From Aristolochia californica (Eukaryota; Streptophyta; Magnoliopsida; Piperales; Aristolochiaceae): 64,000 nucleotides of DNA. Below are positions 34,761 to 46,480 of the stretch, in pieces. The position numbers and the translations under genes are program-made. Every line of letters begins with the position of its first letter. Within the stretch, counting starts at the first letter, position 1. The notes below the pieces were generated by a model, which saw nothing but the letters and a program-made list of their open reading frames with translations, did not search any database and was not told the origin of the DNA. Location of the stretch: the NCBI GenBank assembly GCA_029961685.1, contig JARWKL010000016.1, forward strand, positions 17,118,157-17,182,156. Direction: 5' to 3'.

Positions 34761-35854
34761 CTTGAGTACATGTGCTTATACCTTGATTATAAAATCATAC
34801 ATGCACTTTGACTAAACTGAATTAAGAGATACATAAAATCAAGTTAAAAGAAGTCAAATTAACTAGGGAATCTTGCCTAGACCTAACAAAAGGATATTCC
34901 AACAACAACTCCTAGGCAATCTAGCTTAGACCCAAACTTGGGATTTTCTGCAACAACACACTAGGTACACAAGGCCTAGACCATAATGGGAATTTCTGTA
35001 GTGCCTGCCTACACAAGGATGTATGACTAATAGTAACAACAAACAACACTTAGCAGCCTCTTCACATAGGTACAACAAACTCTCATGAAGCAGGGAATGG
35101 TCTTGCTGGGGTCACTTGCTTATTATTCAACCCAATCCCAATGTCTATCAAATAGGCAAATTTCACAATTCAACCACATCAAAATAGATACATCAATCCT
35201 AAGGGGCACGAACTCAGCCAAAAGATTCAGAAGGGTCCCGAGAAATTCTAGGATAAGCTTGCTTGCCTCCCAAACAAACCCATGCCCAACCATAGTTCCA
35301 CATAGGAGAATTTTGGAGAGGGTTTAGGGAGTTTAGGGGGTTTAGGCTAATTATCTCAAATCAATACAAACCCCTTTTAGCTTAAGCTAATTATCAATTT
35401 TGACCAACCATGACATCTTGACTGATAAAATAAAGGTCAATTATGTGGCTGGCCCCCAACTAAAGGGTGTTATCTTCACCAAGAAGATTTTACCTTTGCA
35501 AAGGTAAGCCAAATCAGTTTTTTATCCTTCATATTTATTGTAGCTTTAGTTGTGTAGAGTGTCTTTGATTCTATTAGTTAGATATAAAGTAGTTTTAGTG
35601 GGTTCACATATGACAAATGTTACTCACTAAGTGAAACCTATATTCACTAAATAATCATATTTCTCTTCAAGGTTATTTTAGCATTTCTATCGTCTCCATT
35701 TTATCATGAAAACCTATAAAAAGAGTCTTTGTTTATTGTCCTTAGAGTCCTCTACCCAAACCTAAGCCTACAACATCATTATTAGGTCACCTTGGTCCCC
35801 AAAACAAGGTCTCCTACCCTAGCATAAAATCGGGGTCATAATAAACCTTTGAAT
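34761..35854. other. Unassigned spacer
   Basis: No gene, transposon end or duplicate elsewhere in the window was recognised, apart from TTTAGG-type short repeats near 35320-35345. An 80-codon plus frame at 35085-35327 looks random. Confidence 0.4.
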
Positions 35855-37070
35855 TGGACTTAAAAAAACCCTAATAAACGCTAAACCCTAAACCCTACAG
35901 TCTAAACCCCCTAAACTCCCTAAAACCTAAACCCTAAACCCTAAACACTAATTAAAAAACTTAAAACCTTAAACCCTAGACCTCCTAAACCTTAAAAGTC
36001 CATAACCCTAATTCCAGAACTTAAACAGAAAACCCAAGACCTTAAAAACCCAAAAAGCCCCTACCCTAAACCCTAAACCTTATCTCGTAATAAACCTGAA
36101 CCCTTAAAAAAATTGAAAAAAACCCTAACTCCAGAACCTAAACCCTAAAAATACTATAAATCCTTAACCCTTAAATATCGAGCACTAAACCCTAATCAAG
36201 ATTTTAGACCCTCAACCGTAACCCTAAATCCCCAATTAAGCACAAATAACCCCAAATTAGGCACTGAAACCAAAATTAAATCAAATACAACACTAATTTA
36301 ATCAAAAAAATTAGGGTTTATTTAAACCTTCTGAAATTTGGGGAAAACCGAAGTTGAAGGGTGAAATCGAAGCTGAATGGGAAAATCGATGCCTAATCGA
36401 AGTAGAAATAAAGCAATTGATGACTAAATATCAAAATCGAAGAAAATCGAAATCAAAATGGGGGAAATTGAATGAAATCGGAAGGTATCTTCGGGGAAAA
36501 GAGAATAGCGAGAGGGGAAAGGGAGTGGGAGGCCGAAAGGGAGAAGAGAGGGAGAAGAGAGGGAGGTCGAGAGGGATGGATAAGAGAGAGGGGGAAGTGA
36601 GCGGGAGGTTTAGAGGGAGAGGAGTCCAAGATAGAGAGAAGGACGCCGAGAGGACGTTCGTAGCGAGAGGGATAAGGGATAGGGAGGCTACAGACAGATG
36701 GGGCCGAAGAGATGGTGACCGGAGAGCGAGTCCGAGAGAAGAGACCTCGGGGGCGCATGGAGACGAGAGAGGAGGTGCGGGAGAGAGGGTGAAAAAAATC
36801 GAAAATGAGAGAGACCGAGAGAGGGGGTGCAGGAAAGAGAGGGGCAAGAGAAAAAAAACATCCAGGGTTCGAATCCTGACGTTTAATTCATCTGGATGAT
36901 TAGTAATTTGGGGCGGACACCAGATTCCATAATTTATAACGTGGAGATGATGTTCAGTTTCATCTTAGTTAGCTAGATGACTTGAAGTCTGGTGCTTAAC
37001 GACGTCAGGAGATAAATTGAGTAATGCGGCTTAAGTTCATCTAGTGAGTCAAATTGACAAACCCCCCCTC
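35855..37070. mobile_element. Partial Harbinger-family element
   Basis: The order of parts copies the right half of the element at 16190-20567: a degenerate telomere-like tract (35870-36240), an AAATTTGGGGAAAACCGAAG segment, a purine-rich low-complexity segment (36480-36850) and an end with CTAGTGAGTCAAATTGACAA then CCCCCC at about 37065. Long Arg/Glu-rich frames over the purine segment (36354-36899) are low-complexity, not genes. The left half with transposase is missing. Confidence 0.55.
35870..36240. repeat. Telomere-like degenerate repeat, second tract
   Basis: Many CCCTAAACCCTAA-type units with interruptions, equivalent to 19590-19990 and in the same position relative to the Harbinger end. 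Confidence 0.7.
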
Positions 37071-38539
37071 ATTTCAAGTTCATTTTAAATGAATCTTGGA
37101 CTGTTCTTGGTTAAAAAGTAAAAAAAAAAAAATGAAAATTTGATTATTATTATTTTTACTAACTATTTTTTTAGAATAATAATAGTTAAATTTTTATTTT
37201 TTATTTTATTTTCTTTTTCATTTTTTCGGATTCCAATCAGTAAAGTTTTCTTGCACATTGAATTATCTTTTATTTATTATTCCTTTTGATTTCAATTTAT
37301 AATAGGAGCCTGCAACTTATTGCAGCCCGACCTTTGTTTTTCGGTAGATTATCCAAATTGATTTATAACAGGAAAAAGTTGAGACTTGTCAAAAGAAAAG
37401 TCTGTGACATGGGACTATGGCCTTAATTGAATAAGTTGGATTTTCACATTTCCAGGATCGTCGGATTTCCACTTTGCTATTGCAGATTCCCAGGAAACAT
37501 CTAAAGCCTAGATTTCTCAAAGACTTTTCCCTCTACTTTTCACACTTCAAAAGTTTGGGAATTTCTTTAAGTCTTCACTCCAATTATATAAATTGTCGCT
37601 AACACATTTCATGGTCCCAGGAAATATACACTTCACGCTGCAAAATGAGGAAAAAACCAAAAGAGATAGAGACAGAGAGAGAAAACTTTGAAACCTAAAA
37701 CCTAAACCCCAAAAAAACTTTGAAACGTCAAACCCATTAAAATTTTATTTATAGGGAATACCCATATGGAAATTTGGGCTTCGAACTCGGGACCAACCTG
37801 CTCTGATACCATGTTGAAACCAATTGCGTTAAAACCTCGAGGCATTAGTAAGAGGCGCAACAGGACCTTATACAAGAACCGGCCTGGTTGATATCTCGAC
37901 ATATTTATTATAAAAAATTTAAATAAAAACTTGTACATATAAGTGCACTCTTTTTCATAAATTTATAAATTTAAGTTCATAAAATTAACCATACAGTAGC
38001 GAGCTATAATGCCATACCAATAGGTGTCGTTTACTCTTATTTTTTGCGATTAGTTGGGTGGAAAAAACGAAAGGGGACGTATGAAATCTCTAATACGATA
38101 AAATTCTCCTCACTTTTTATTTCTTTTATTTTTTCTCCAAATTTTTTTATTACTTGAGAGAAAAAAAATTTAATTAAAAAGAGAAAATAACTTTTCATCT
38201 AGTTTTCTTTTCTCTCCATGAAAAAAAATCATTTTAATTCTCTTCATTTCTTTTCTTTTTTAGGAAACAGTTAAAATGAGACGTGTCTTTGTCACCTCTC
38301 CTTAAAATTGTTATTTCGGGATAGTTCGATTTATAAAATCAAAGAAGGGTGGGGCCTAGTGGCATCACATATATCCGTTCACTAACAACGATATTTTTTA
38401 AATAAGATGAAAAGACAAGATTGCCCCCACAATCTTCTGTAATTATTCCCAAGACACCACGCCCCATGCAGAAAAGAGACAGACAAGTCGACTCATTATA
38501 GGATCCTTCCACAGATCGATGTGGACCCCGACATACCTC
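37071..38539. other. PPO2 3' flank
   Basis: 37140-37620 contains one copy of the block tandemly repeated at 4200-5620. 38090-38500 matches the PPO3 flank (61170-61560). At 37800-37811 GCTCTGATACCA, the reverse complement of the usual copia primer site, is followed by TGTTGAAACC. This looks like a short LTR-element remnant at about 37740-37930. No gene. Confidence 0.55.
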
Positions 38540-41035
38540 TTAATAGGCCTGCGCGGGCACCAGCTCGATGTAGACCCCTCCGATCTTCACCTTGCCGTTC
38601 CTGGGGACGATGTTCACCGCGATCTTCTGCGCAGCGTCAGCGCCTATGTTCTCCAGGATGCTTTGGATCCCCAGCTGGAGACCCGCCTTGACGGTAGGTC
38701 CGTCTTTCATTATGTGATTGTTGTGTCGAAGTCTGGTGAAGCTTCCGGAGAACGTGCCCGGGCCGACGGTGTACGTATTCTGCAAGAGATTGTCCACGTA
38801 CACGTCGAAACGGATCGGTTCTGGGTCCAAGATATCAATGTCGTCGATGAAGAGGACCTCCGCGAAGGCGGCCTTCTCCGCCGGAGTGCGAGAGGCTTTC
38901 GGCCGGGTGACGACCGCTCGGATGGTCTCGTTGAGAGGACGCGGCGATGGCCCGAAGTCGCTGATCAACTTGGGGTTTGTGATCGGCGCCGCTCGTGGTT
39001 GTACTGTTGGCACGCTAAAATTATTGTCTGCAAACCCGTACCCTAAGTCATTTACGTTCAGACAATCTCTCACCTGTTGCACATTTCAAAACAAAAAACT
39101 GTTTCACGCTAAACGAACAACTAAAATTTCTTTGATAAGTAGGCGTAATTAGAAGAAGATGATGATGGGTACATAATGCGAAAACGGGAAGATAAAAGTA
39201 ACCGCAGCAAACCAAACTCACCTCGACACTTGTTGAAGATACTGTTAAAGATATCTCGCCTTGATTCAAGGCTCTATTTCTGTATATCCGTTGAGGATAA
39301 TTAACCCTGATTACAGGCTAATTCTTTGTGTAATTTCCATTCTAGATTGATTGTAATATTCTGTATATAGCATTATAAAGCTTATAAATTAATCATCAAC
39401 TCCATCTTCGGATTGTGGTGGTTTTTATCAAATCCTCTCATGGTATCAGAGCAGGCGTTCTACCCTGTCTCTGTCGAGCGATTCTAAATTTTTTTTCTCT
39501 CCGCCGAGTTTCACTACTTCTTTATTTTATTTTCACGGCGTCCCTGTTCATCGTCTCTGTCATCGTCGCCGTTGAAGAAAGACGTGGCAGCCTATGTGTT
39601 CATCTACAGCATCGCTCCGATGATGGAGCGACACGTAAACAGTCAAAGCTTACGTGTCACCTTTGACTGTCCACATATACAGTGGACCGGTCAAAGTTCA
39701 GTAGTTTTATAAATATTTTGTGGTATTCGTTATTATTATAAATAAGTTATTTTTAATCGGTATTTTGGTAAAATTCCCTAAAAAGTAACCCCAGCAAACC
39801 AAACTCACCTTGACACTGACCACCTTCTCGTTCTCGTCGTAGAAGATGAAGGTGGCGTCGAGCCAGTCGGGATCGTTGAACTCCAGAAGGTTCCCTCTCT
39901 TGTTCCTGTAGATATCCCACATTCGGTCGATATTGGCATGATGACCAAAAAAGATCGGATCCCTGGCCGCCGAGAAGAAATTGCCCATGTCTGTGTTTGG
40001 GGCTTCCACGTTCCCAACCCAAGCATGAACCACATTATGCATGCTTTCACAGTAGCCCATAGTTTGCTTAGACTTTCGGTCGGTTGGCGTATCCCCGGCT
40101 CTCGCTGGAGTTCCCATGAACAGCCGCGGTACCGCCAGAGTGGTCTTAAACATAGTGTCCAAGTACTCCAGATTCTTTTGCACTACATCCGCCGGCGGCG
40201 GCTGGTCCTCTATGTCGTAGCTGTAATTAAGATTGACAGAGTCATTGAAGTGGGAGGAGTTCCGGTTGGGGTTGTAAAGACTGGAGGAAGGATCCAAGTA
40301 GATATCCGGGATCTTCATCCCGGCTGGAACGTCGAAGTTCCAGTAAGGAAGAGCAAAGGTGTCGTCGTTGATAATTTTCCCGATGATCCTCTCCAAGAAG
40401 TATAGGTAATAGCGATGCCATGGGAAGAACAGCCAGCTAAAATGGACCTGCAACGGCGTGTTCGTTCCCTTTTGGTTGTAAGCCTCGTTACAGTAAGCGC
40501 AGTGGATCTGTGCCTGCTGCAGGTAGTTCCAAGGGTGGCTCCGGGGAAGGGCTTTCATCTGGGCTATCACACTCTTGAACCGGTCCTTCTCAAACTGACT
40601 GAGGAGGTGGGCCGGCTTCCGTCTCCGCAGGGGCGGATTCACTGGAAACTGGTAAGGTTGGACATTAATAGGTTTGCTAAAGTCATAGGGCGGGCAGCAC
40701 TGGACCGGAACTTGGTCCCCATACCCATCCGGGTAGTTAGCCGAACGACAAGATGTAAGTTCCGGCGGCTCAATCGGAGCACCAACCGCTGAGGGGTTGC
40801 CGGCGAGAGCGGTGGCTCCATAGAACCCTCCGAGACCGAGCAGGACGTTGCGACGGTCCAATCTGGCCGGAGTGGGTTCACCACTCGTCTCGCTGCTACT
40901 TCTAATACTAGTATTTGCGCTTCTCTTCTCACGTACATTGCAGTCTTTGATCTGGAGCGGGCATGCATAGGAGGTAGGGGAGGAGGAGGAGGGGAGGGTG
41001 GGTGTGGGGACGCTGTTGGACAGCACAATTGCCAT
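38540..41035 (-). CDS. PPO: Polyphenol oxidase 2, chloroplastic
   Basis: Two exons, 41035-39809 and 39073-38540, give 586 residues. Features match PPO1: transit peptide with twin Arg (LDRRNVLL), CuA motifs HCAYC and PWHRYY, CuB motifs HNVVH and FFGHHANIDRMW, DPDWLDATF, RFDVYVDN, and the same intron site after VVSVK. The start lacks five residues present in PPO1 (MAIVLSN against MAMSMLLSN). The intron is 735 bases instead of 156 because it contains an LTR and primer-site fragment flanked by a second copy of the intron and exon border. A decoy donor lies near 39228. If splicing uses the outer donor, the protein is intact. Expression and correct splicing are the uncertainty. Confidence 0.9.
39231..39779 (+). 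mobile_element. Copia LTR plus primer site inside the PPO2 intron
   Basis: An LTR from 39231 (TGTTGAAGATACTG) to 39440 (AAATCCTCTCA) is followed at once by TGGTATCAGAGC (39441-39452), the initiator-Met tRNA primer site of many copia elements. About 330 bases of internal leader follow, then the element stops. It lies antisense to PPO2. On its left is a second, decayed copy of the PPO exon 1 end (39197-39230). The element was therefore inserted in a PPO exon before recombination placed it in an intron. Confidence 0.8.
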
Positions 41036-41091
41036 TGTTGGATCGTTTTCGTGCTGGGTTAGTGTTTTGAGTCGGGAGGGGAGAATGGGGC

Positions 41092-41099
41092 TTTAAATA
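41092..41099 (-). promoter_or_regulatory. TATA-like box of PPO2
   Basis: TATTTAAA on the minus strand, about 57-64 bases before the start codon at 41035, in the conserved context GGGGAGAATGGGG (plus strand). The same spacing and context occur at four other PPO 5' ends in the window. Confidence 0.55.
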
Positions 41100-41740
41100 G
41101 AGGAGTAGTGAGCTCCTTCCCGCTTCTTTTCTCTCGTTCGTGATTACTGGTCGGTGGGAAAGCGGTGGCAGAGATGAAGACCGGTAAAACTATTTCCTCA
41201 TTTGCATGAAGCACGGGTTTCAGATAGGTCAATGCAAAATATGACACAATTATTGAATGAAAATTTCACGTTAAATGATTTGTAATTCCTTGAACCATAT
41301 TGGCTGGGCGAAGATATCCAAATCTGGTCCCCTTTAAGCTAGAAAGCAACCAAAAGATTGAACCGGGTAGAGGGAACGATTATTATCCATATACATGTGG
41401 CCTACAATTAAAAAAAACAATCCACGTGCATTTCGTGGTTTATTTTTTATTATATTAAAATGGAAATGGGCCATCACTTTCAAAGCACATGGTGGTGGTA
41501 CATATATGGGTTTTGAGCCGGTTCACACACGAGAGGAAGCGTCCACGTGGAGTTCGTGGTCTTTTCCGATTCCTAAATTGTTGCCTATCTCATTAACTGA
41601 ACAACTTCACTCTCCATTATCTGCGGTGACTCGAACCTGGCATTCTCGATTCATCCTATTTTAATAAAAATATAATTTTTTATTTTTTTAAATAGTGTAT
41701 ATATTGAAACAAATTGCCAAGCGTGTTAGAGAATTTTTTT
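41100..41740. promoter_or_regulatory. PPO2 upstream region
   Basis: Collinear with PPO1 8105-8890. CACGTG boxes lie at 41423-41428 and 41544-41549. Similarity to PPO1 ends near 41660, after which an AT-rich stretch leads into gypsy relic 3a. Confidence 0.5.
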
Positions 41741-42329
41741 TCTCGAACGAGCCATTCTAAATGGGGAAAGGGTTCCTACACTAACGAAGATCAAGGTTCT
41801 TGAGACTAAACCGTATGAACGAGGGCCTGCGAGATCCAAAGACGATCAAGAACTTCTTATGGCAAGTTGAACGGTACTTCATAGCTTCAAATCTCACGAA
41901 TAAGAAAGCAAAAGGTTAGTACCGTATTTATGTTTCTCATTGATGATGTTATCTTGTGGGGGAGAAGAAGACTTGGTAACATCGAGAATGGTGAAAACGT
42001 AGTTAACACATGGTAACTATTTCAAGCAGGAGTTGAAACACCATTTATTTCCCGACAATGTCGATTACCTAGCTCGAAAGGAATTGTGTGTATTGAAGAA
42101 AAAAAGGACGATTCATGAGTATATTCAGTCTTTTATTTCTTTAATGTTAAACATTTCTAGCATGACCAATGATGATCAATTTTTTCTTTTCTTGCAGGAC
42201 TTCGTCCGTGGGTAGAACAATAGTTGATGCGTAGGGAGGTGAAGATACTTGCAATCACTTTAGCCACGACAAAGAAGTAGACTGTTTTTTAGAGAAAATC
42301 TGATGATAATGCTGCCACATCTATGGATA
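41741..42329 (+). pseudogene. Ty3/gypsy relic 3a, left part
   Basis: Decayed gag region (KHHLFPDNVDYLARKE, SFISLMLNISSMTNDDQ) matching copies 1 and 2. It is cut at 42329 (CATCTATGGATA) by the LTR element that starts at 42330. The gypsy sequence resumes after 44904. Confidence 0.7.
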
Positions 42330-44904
42330 TGTTGATTTTCAGGATTCTATAGATTTTGCTCATGGAGAAAAAGAGAAAGACACTCATTAGGAGAAAAACA
42401 AGAAGAAAAAGAGGTTATGGACTTGTATCCTAACCCTTCCCCTGAAACTCAATTTATAGATTAATCAAATTATAATATTACAATTATGACCCTAGAACTT
42501 TAACCTAATTACATCAATGATGATTATCCAAATCTACATAAATCAATGGAAGATAAATCAATTACATTAATCTAGGAAGATTTGCCAAATCTTCCAACTT
42601 ATGTGATGAGGATTCCAGCTCGTGCTAAATCTTCCAACTCATGTGATAAGATTCCAGCTCGTGTGATGACTCATTATGCCACCTCACATGATCATGGTGG
42701 GTCCATATCTTATGGGCTTGGGCCCATCTTCCAACACTCTTGGATATGTGGGCCTTCATTGGTCATGTGGGCTTGGGCCCATCTTCCAATACTCAAGTTG
42801 GTATGAGAGAACATCATAAACTCCCCATCTTGCTACAAATGGTGTATAGGATCTTCTCATATAAAATGGACCCAACACTCCCCCTCATGCTTGTGGTCTC
42901 TTCCATGAGGCATAACTGGCATAAGTGAGAGTAAAATCACTCCAAGCCGTATGACATTGCTCCATACTCTAGTCATAACCCATGTTGGATGTAGGATATC
43001 TTCTGTAGGTAGTGGGTCTATATCTAATACTTAGATGTGTAATAAAACTCTTCCATCATCATGTATAAACCCTAGACATCGAATGTCAAGTGGTAGGAGT
43101 AATACATGCATATTAAGGGGGGTAATTACTAGAAAGATAATATTTTGGGGACACCTTGGCTTTCGTCATGCATAAAATAGTCAATGTTGATAAAAAATAG
43201 TAATTGAGAAGTCATTTTCAATAATAATCTCTCATCCAAAGAGACGCAATAGCTGCAGCTGAAATGGGCTTGGGCCCATATAATACGAACCAAAATAAAA
43301 ATCATTGTAAAAAGGCCCATGAAATAATCTGATGTGAGTATTTGCACCAAATAATATACTGACCAAAGAATATGTTGTGAATACCTCAAACTAATAATCC
43401 AGTCAGAGAAATAAAATCGAGTTGCGCCGAGTCAAATAGTAAACCAATATATCCGAGTTGTAGAAGAAATATGTATAAAACTCGGGACCTGAACACGTGT
43501 ATATCGAGGTAGAAAAATAAGTAGCCCGAGTCACGTTGACCCAAACTGGGTTGAGCCAAGTTAACTCGACAGATCTGAAACATCAAGGGATCACTGGGAA
43601 CTCAGCCCGGTCCGGGTTGGGTCAGAATAGGCGCAGCCCAGCGCTGGATCAAAATTTCCTAACTTAGAAAAATTTAATCAATCTGCCTTCGTCTTCCTTA
43701 CGGTGAAGAATTGCTCGACAAATGAACTTCTTCTTCTCCCCTTTGCCAAAAGACTCTAATGGACTCGGTACGCTGGTTGCATTCATCACCTATCTTTTCA
43801 TCGGAAATAGAGTTTTCAGCATAGGAAATAATCGCGCAGAAACAAAAAATGGACTCACAAAATCGTCTTCTCCGAGCAGCTCTGAACAGAGAGGCAGTCG
43901 GTAGAACAACCAGCTCTTTGTCAACCTCGCGACGCCGAACAGAGTGGAATTGTAGGAAAAAAACTTGGCAGAATAGAAACTCGGCAGAGTTGTCTTCTCG
44001 ATCACAACAATGGGATAACTCGGAGGAGTTTGGTGTCACATCTCTGGCACAGCAATGGAAAACGAAAAATTCTGCTGTCAAGGAAATACTTATCTGAGAC
44101 GGTCAAACGACAAGATCAATGCTGGCACCGGCGGATTGCCCCAACAGTGCTACATGGAATAACGGTGTAGTTTCTAATCATGGCTACAGTCACATTCGTG
44201 AGTGGAGATAGAGAAGGCATGATAATGAAATGACAAATAACACAAAGTAGTGCAGCATCAGAGTATACAATCAGGTAGATGTCAGACCAAAGAGAAGATA
44301 AGTGAGTCAATTCGTTTAATGGTTCGCACTAGATACCGTGATACCAGACCGGGTTACTGTGAGACTGGATTAAGAACCATGCTGGAGACAGACAGAACTC
44401 GGTATCTCGCTTTCAACAGAAGCACTTTCACTTCGTTGATTAATTGAAGCAAAGGAGACAAGATATCTAATCTTGGCTTAGCCGTCTCTAGTGGCTATGG
44501 AACCGAGCAAAGAGATTTGTTCATGAAGTCACCATTCCAGAGAGAAAAGATAACCGAGAAAAATAAAAACTAGAAAGTTTTTGGAGGTGAAGTTATAAAC
44601 AAACTATAAGCAATATGAGCAAAAGAAAAAAATGGGTTTATGGAATCCTGAAAATCAATGCTCTGATACCATGTTGATTTTCAGGACTTCATGGATTTAG
44701 CTCATGGAGACAAAGAGAAAGACACTCATTGGGAGAAAAATAAGAGGAAAAAGAGGTTATGGACTTATATCCTAACCCTTCCCTTAAAGCTTAATTTATA
44801 GATTAATCAAACTACAGTATTATAATTATGACCCTGAAACTTTAAACTAATTACATCAATGATGATTATCCAAATCTACATAAATCAAGGGAAGATAAAT
44901 CAAT
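42330..44904 (-). mobile_element. LTR retrotransposon nested in gypsy relic 3a, minus orientation
   Basis: The left LTR 42330-42877 runs from TGTTGATTTTCAGG to GGACCCAACA (548 bp). Next to it CTCCCCCTCATGC is the reverse complement of a polypurine tract. The right LTR starts at 44672 with the same TGTTGATTTTCAGG, just after GCTCTGATACCA (44660-44671), the reverse-complemented primer site. These signals agree in order and spacing for a minus-oriented element. The right LTR is truncated at about 44904. The 1.8-kb interior has no recognisable gag-pol domains, only short unplaced frames, so the element is non-autonomous. Confidence 0.85.
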
Positions 44905-46480
44905 GAGAATAGGAACAATGAGAACCATAAGAAGAAAGGTAATCTTAAAAATGAGAACATTTGGTGAAGGATTATCCAAGTAAGAAGAAGCTAATAAATG
45001 CTATTAAAGTGGACGATAGAGTCAATCAATTAGGTGATGAGCAACATGTTGAAGAACGTCGGGTTGGTTCGTTGATGTTGCTTAACTCAATCCAAGCAAT
45101 GGTCGAGAAATCCATAAGTCATAAACTGATTTTACTTGATGGTTTGTTAAATGATGGCAAAGTGAAAACTCTGGTTGATTTGGGAGCAACCCACAACTTC
45201 ATCTCGGAGCAGGAAGTTACACGATTGCACTTAAGGTGGGAAGTGGCTAACAGTCGAATAAAGGTTGTCAATTCTGAAGCCAAACCCATGCTTGGGGTGG
45301 CCAAGCATGTTCTTGTTATCATTGGGAAGTGGGTTGGCTTTTTGGACTTCGTTGTAGCTCATTTACACGATTTTAATGCGATCTTTGGGGTAGATTTCCT
45401 TTGTGAAAGCAAGGCCTTTGTAATGCCCTATATGGGAATGATAGAGATTACGGATGAGGAAGGACCTTGTGTAATTTCCGGTGTAGGAGACTATGTAAAG
45501 GGGATAGCAGCCATGCTTATAGCCCTCCAACTTAAGAAGGGTGTGAAGGGTGGAGAGTCCAACCTTCTTGTTTCTTTGGCAGATGAAAAACGATGAGTTG
45601 AAGGTCGATCCATGCCGATTGAAGAAGAGGAAACCCTAAAGAAGGACTTCATGCCGAAAGATTTGCCATGGAGGGAGGTTTTAAACATGATTAGGGGCGA
45701 TCAGAGTGCCAAAAAACCAAATTTGGCACAAATTCGTTTTGATGCAAAAGCGCATGAAAAGCAACTCAAGAAGGAGCCAACAAACTGATTTTTTGACTTT
45801 GCCACATTTGTGTTCATGTCGAGCGAGTATGCAGTAGAGGAGGCCTTTGTGACGGGATTGCAAACCCTTGTGTCACTTGACACATTTTCAAGCAAGTTTG
45901 GGAGGAGCCCAATTGACTTGCATTTTGCCAAACAATTGAGGGAGCACATCTGTTTGGTAGGTGTTTCTTCTCAGCCATCAAGGAAGGTAACGCAACGAGG
46001 GCGAACATGACTTGGGCAGCACAGTTGTAGATGGTTGTAGCACGGTCGACAACCAATTTTGGTGAATTCATATGTTGGACGGCCAAAGTGGAGAACTTTG
46101 GTGTTGGCATCAAAATAGGGTTCCCAAGGTGGAATATCAGCCCCAAGTCCGTAAAAAGACCATTTGGCGTAAAAAAACACTCTCACATGTCCCAAAAATG
46201 TGAACCTCGCACGAAACAGCCAAGGTTGCAGCAACAAGGGTGCATGGGCGTGTGCAGATTGTTGTTGCAGCCCAACCCCCCCACGTGTGGCTGCACAAGC
46301 ATGTGGGCATGTGAGCATGCGGGACGCTGGCACATGGGATGCGCAGGAGTGTAGATATACTGGCACGGGCAAGGCGCGGGTCACTAGTGGCAAGCATGGG
46401 CCGTGCGGCTAGACTTGCACACATGGAGCGCGTCTAACCCTGCTCTCTGGTGGCAAGCATGGGTCGTGTGGTTAAACTTA
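44905..46480 (+). pseudogene. Ty3/gypsy relic 3a, right part (protease open)
   Basis: The frame 44961-45596 (211 codons) is the longest protease frame of the four relics: LVDLGATHNFISEQEVTRLH, then NSEAKPMLGVAKHV, DFNAIFGVDFL and ESNLLVSLADEKR. It corresponds to the region from just before the protease to the spacer that precedes reverse transcriptase in complete gypsy elements. Reverse transcriptase itself is missing. The tail (to 46480) becomes GC-rich, as in relics 1 and 2. Confidence 0.75.

Noticed and set aside
36850..36885. tRNA gene, because of GGTTCGAATCC
   Set aside because: The B-box-like motif is present, but there is no A box at the right distance and no cloverleaf can be formed.
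36354..36899. 181-codon Arg/Glu-rich frame and its Ser/Leu/Pro-rich antisense
   Set aside because: Low-complexity purine-rich DNA inside a Harbinger-family segment. An equivalent stretch at 20160-20350 gives the same kind of frame.
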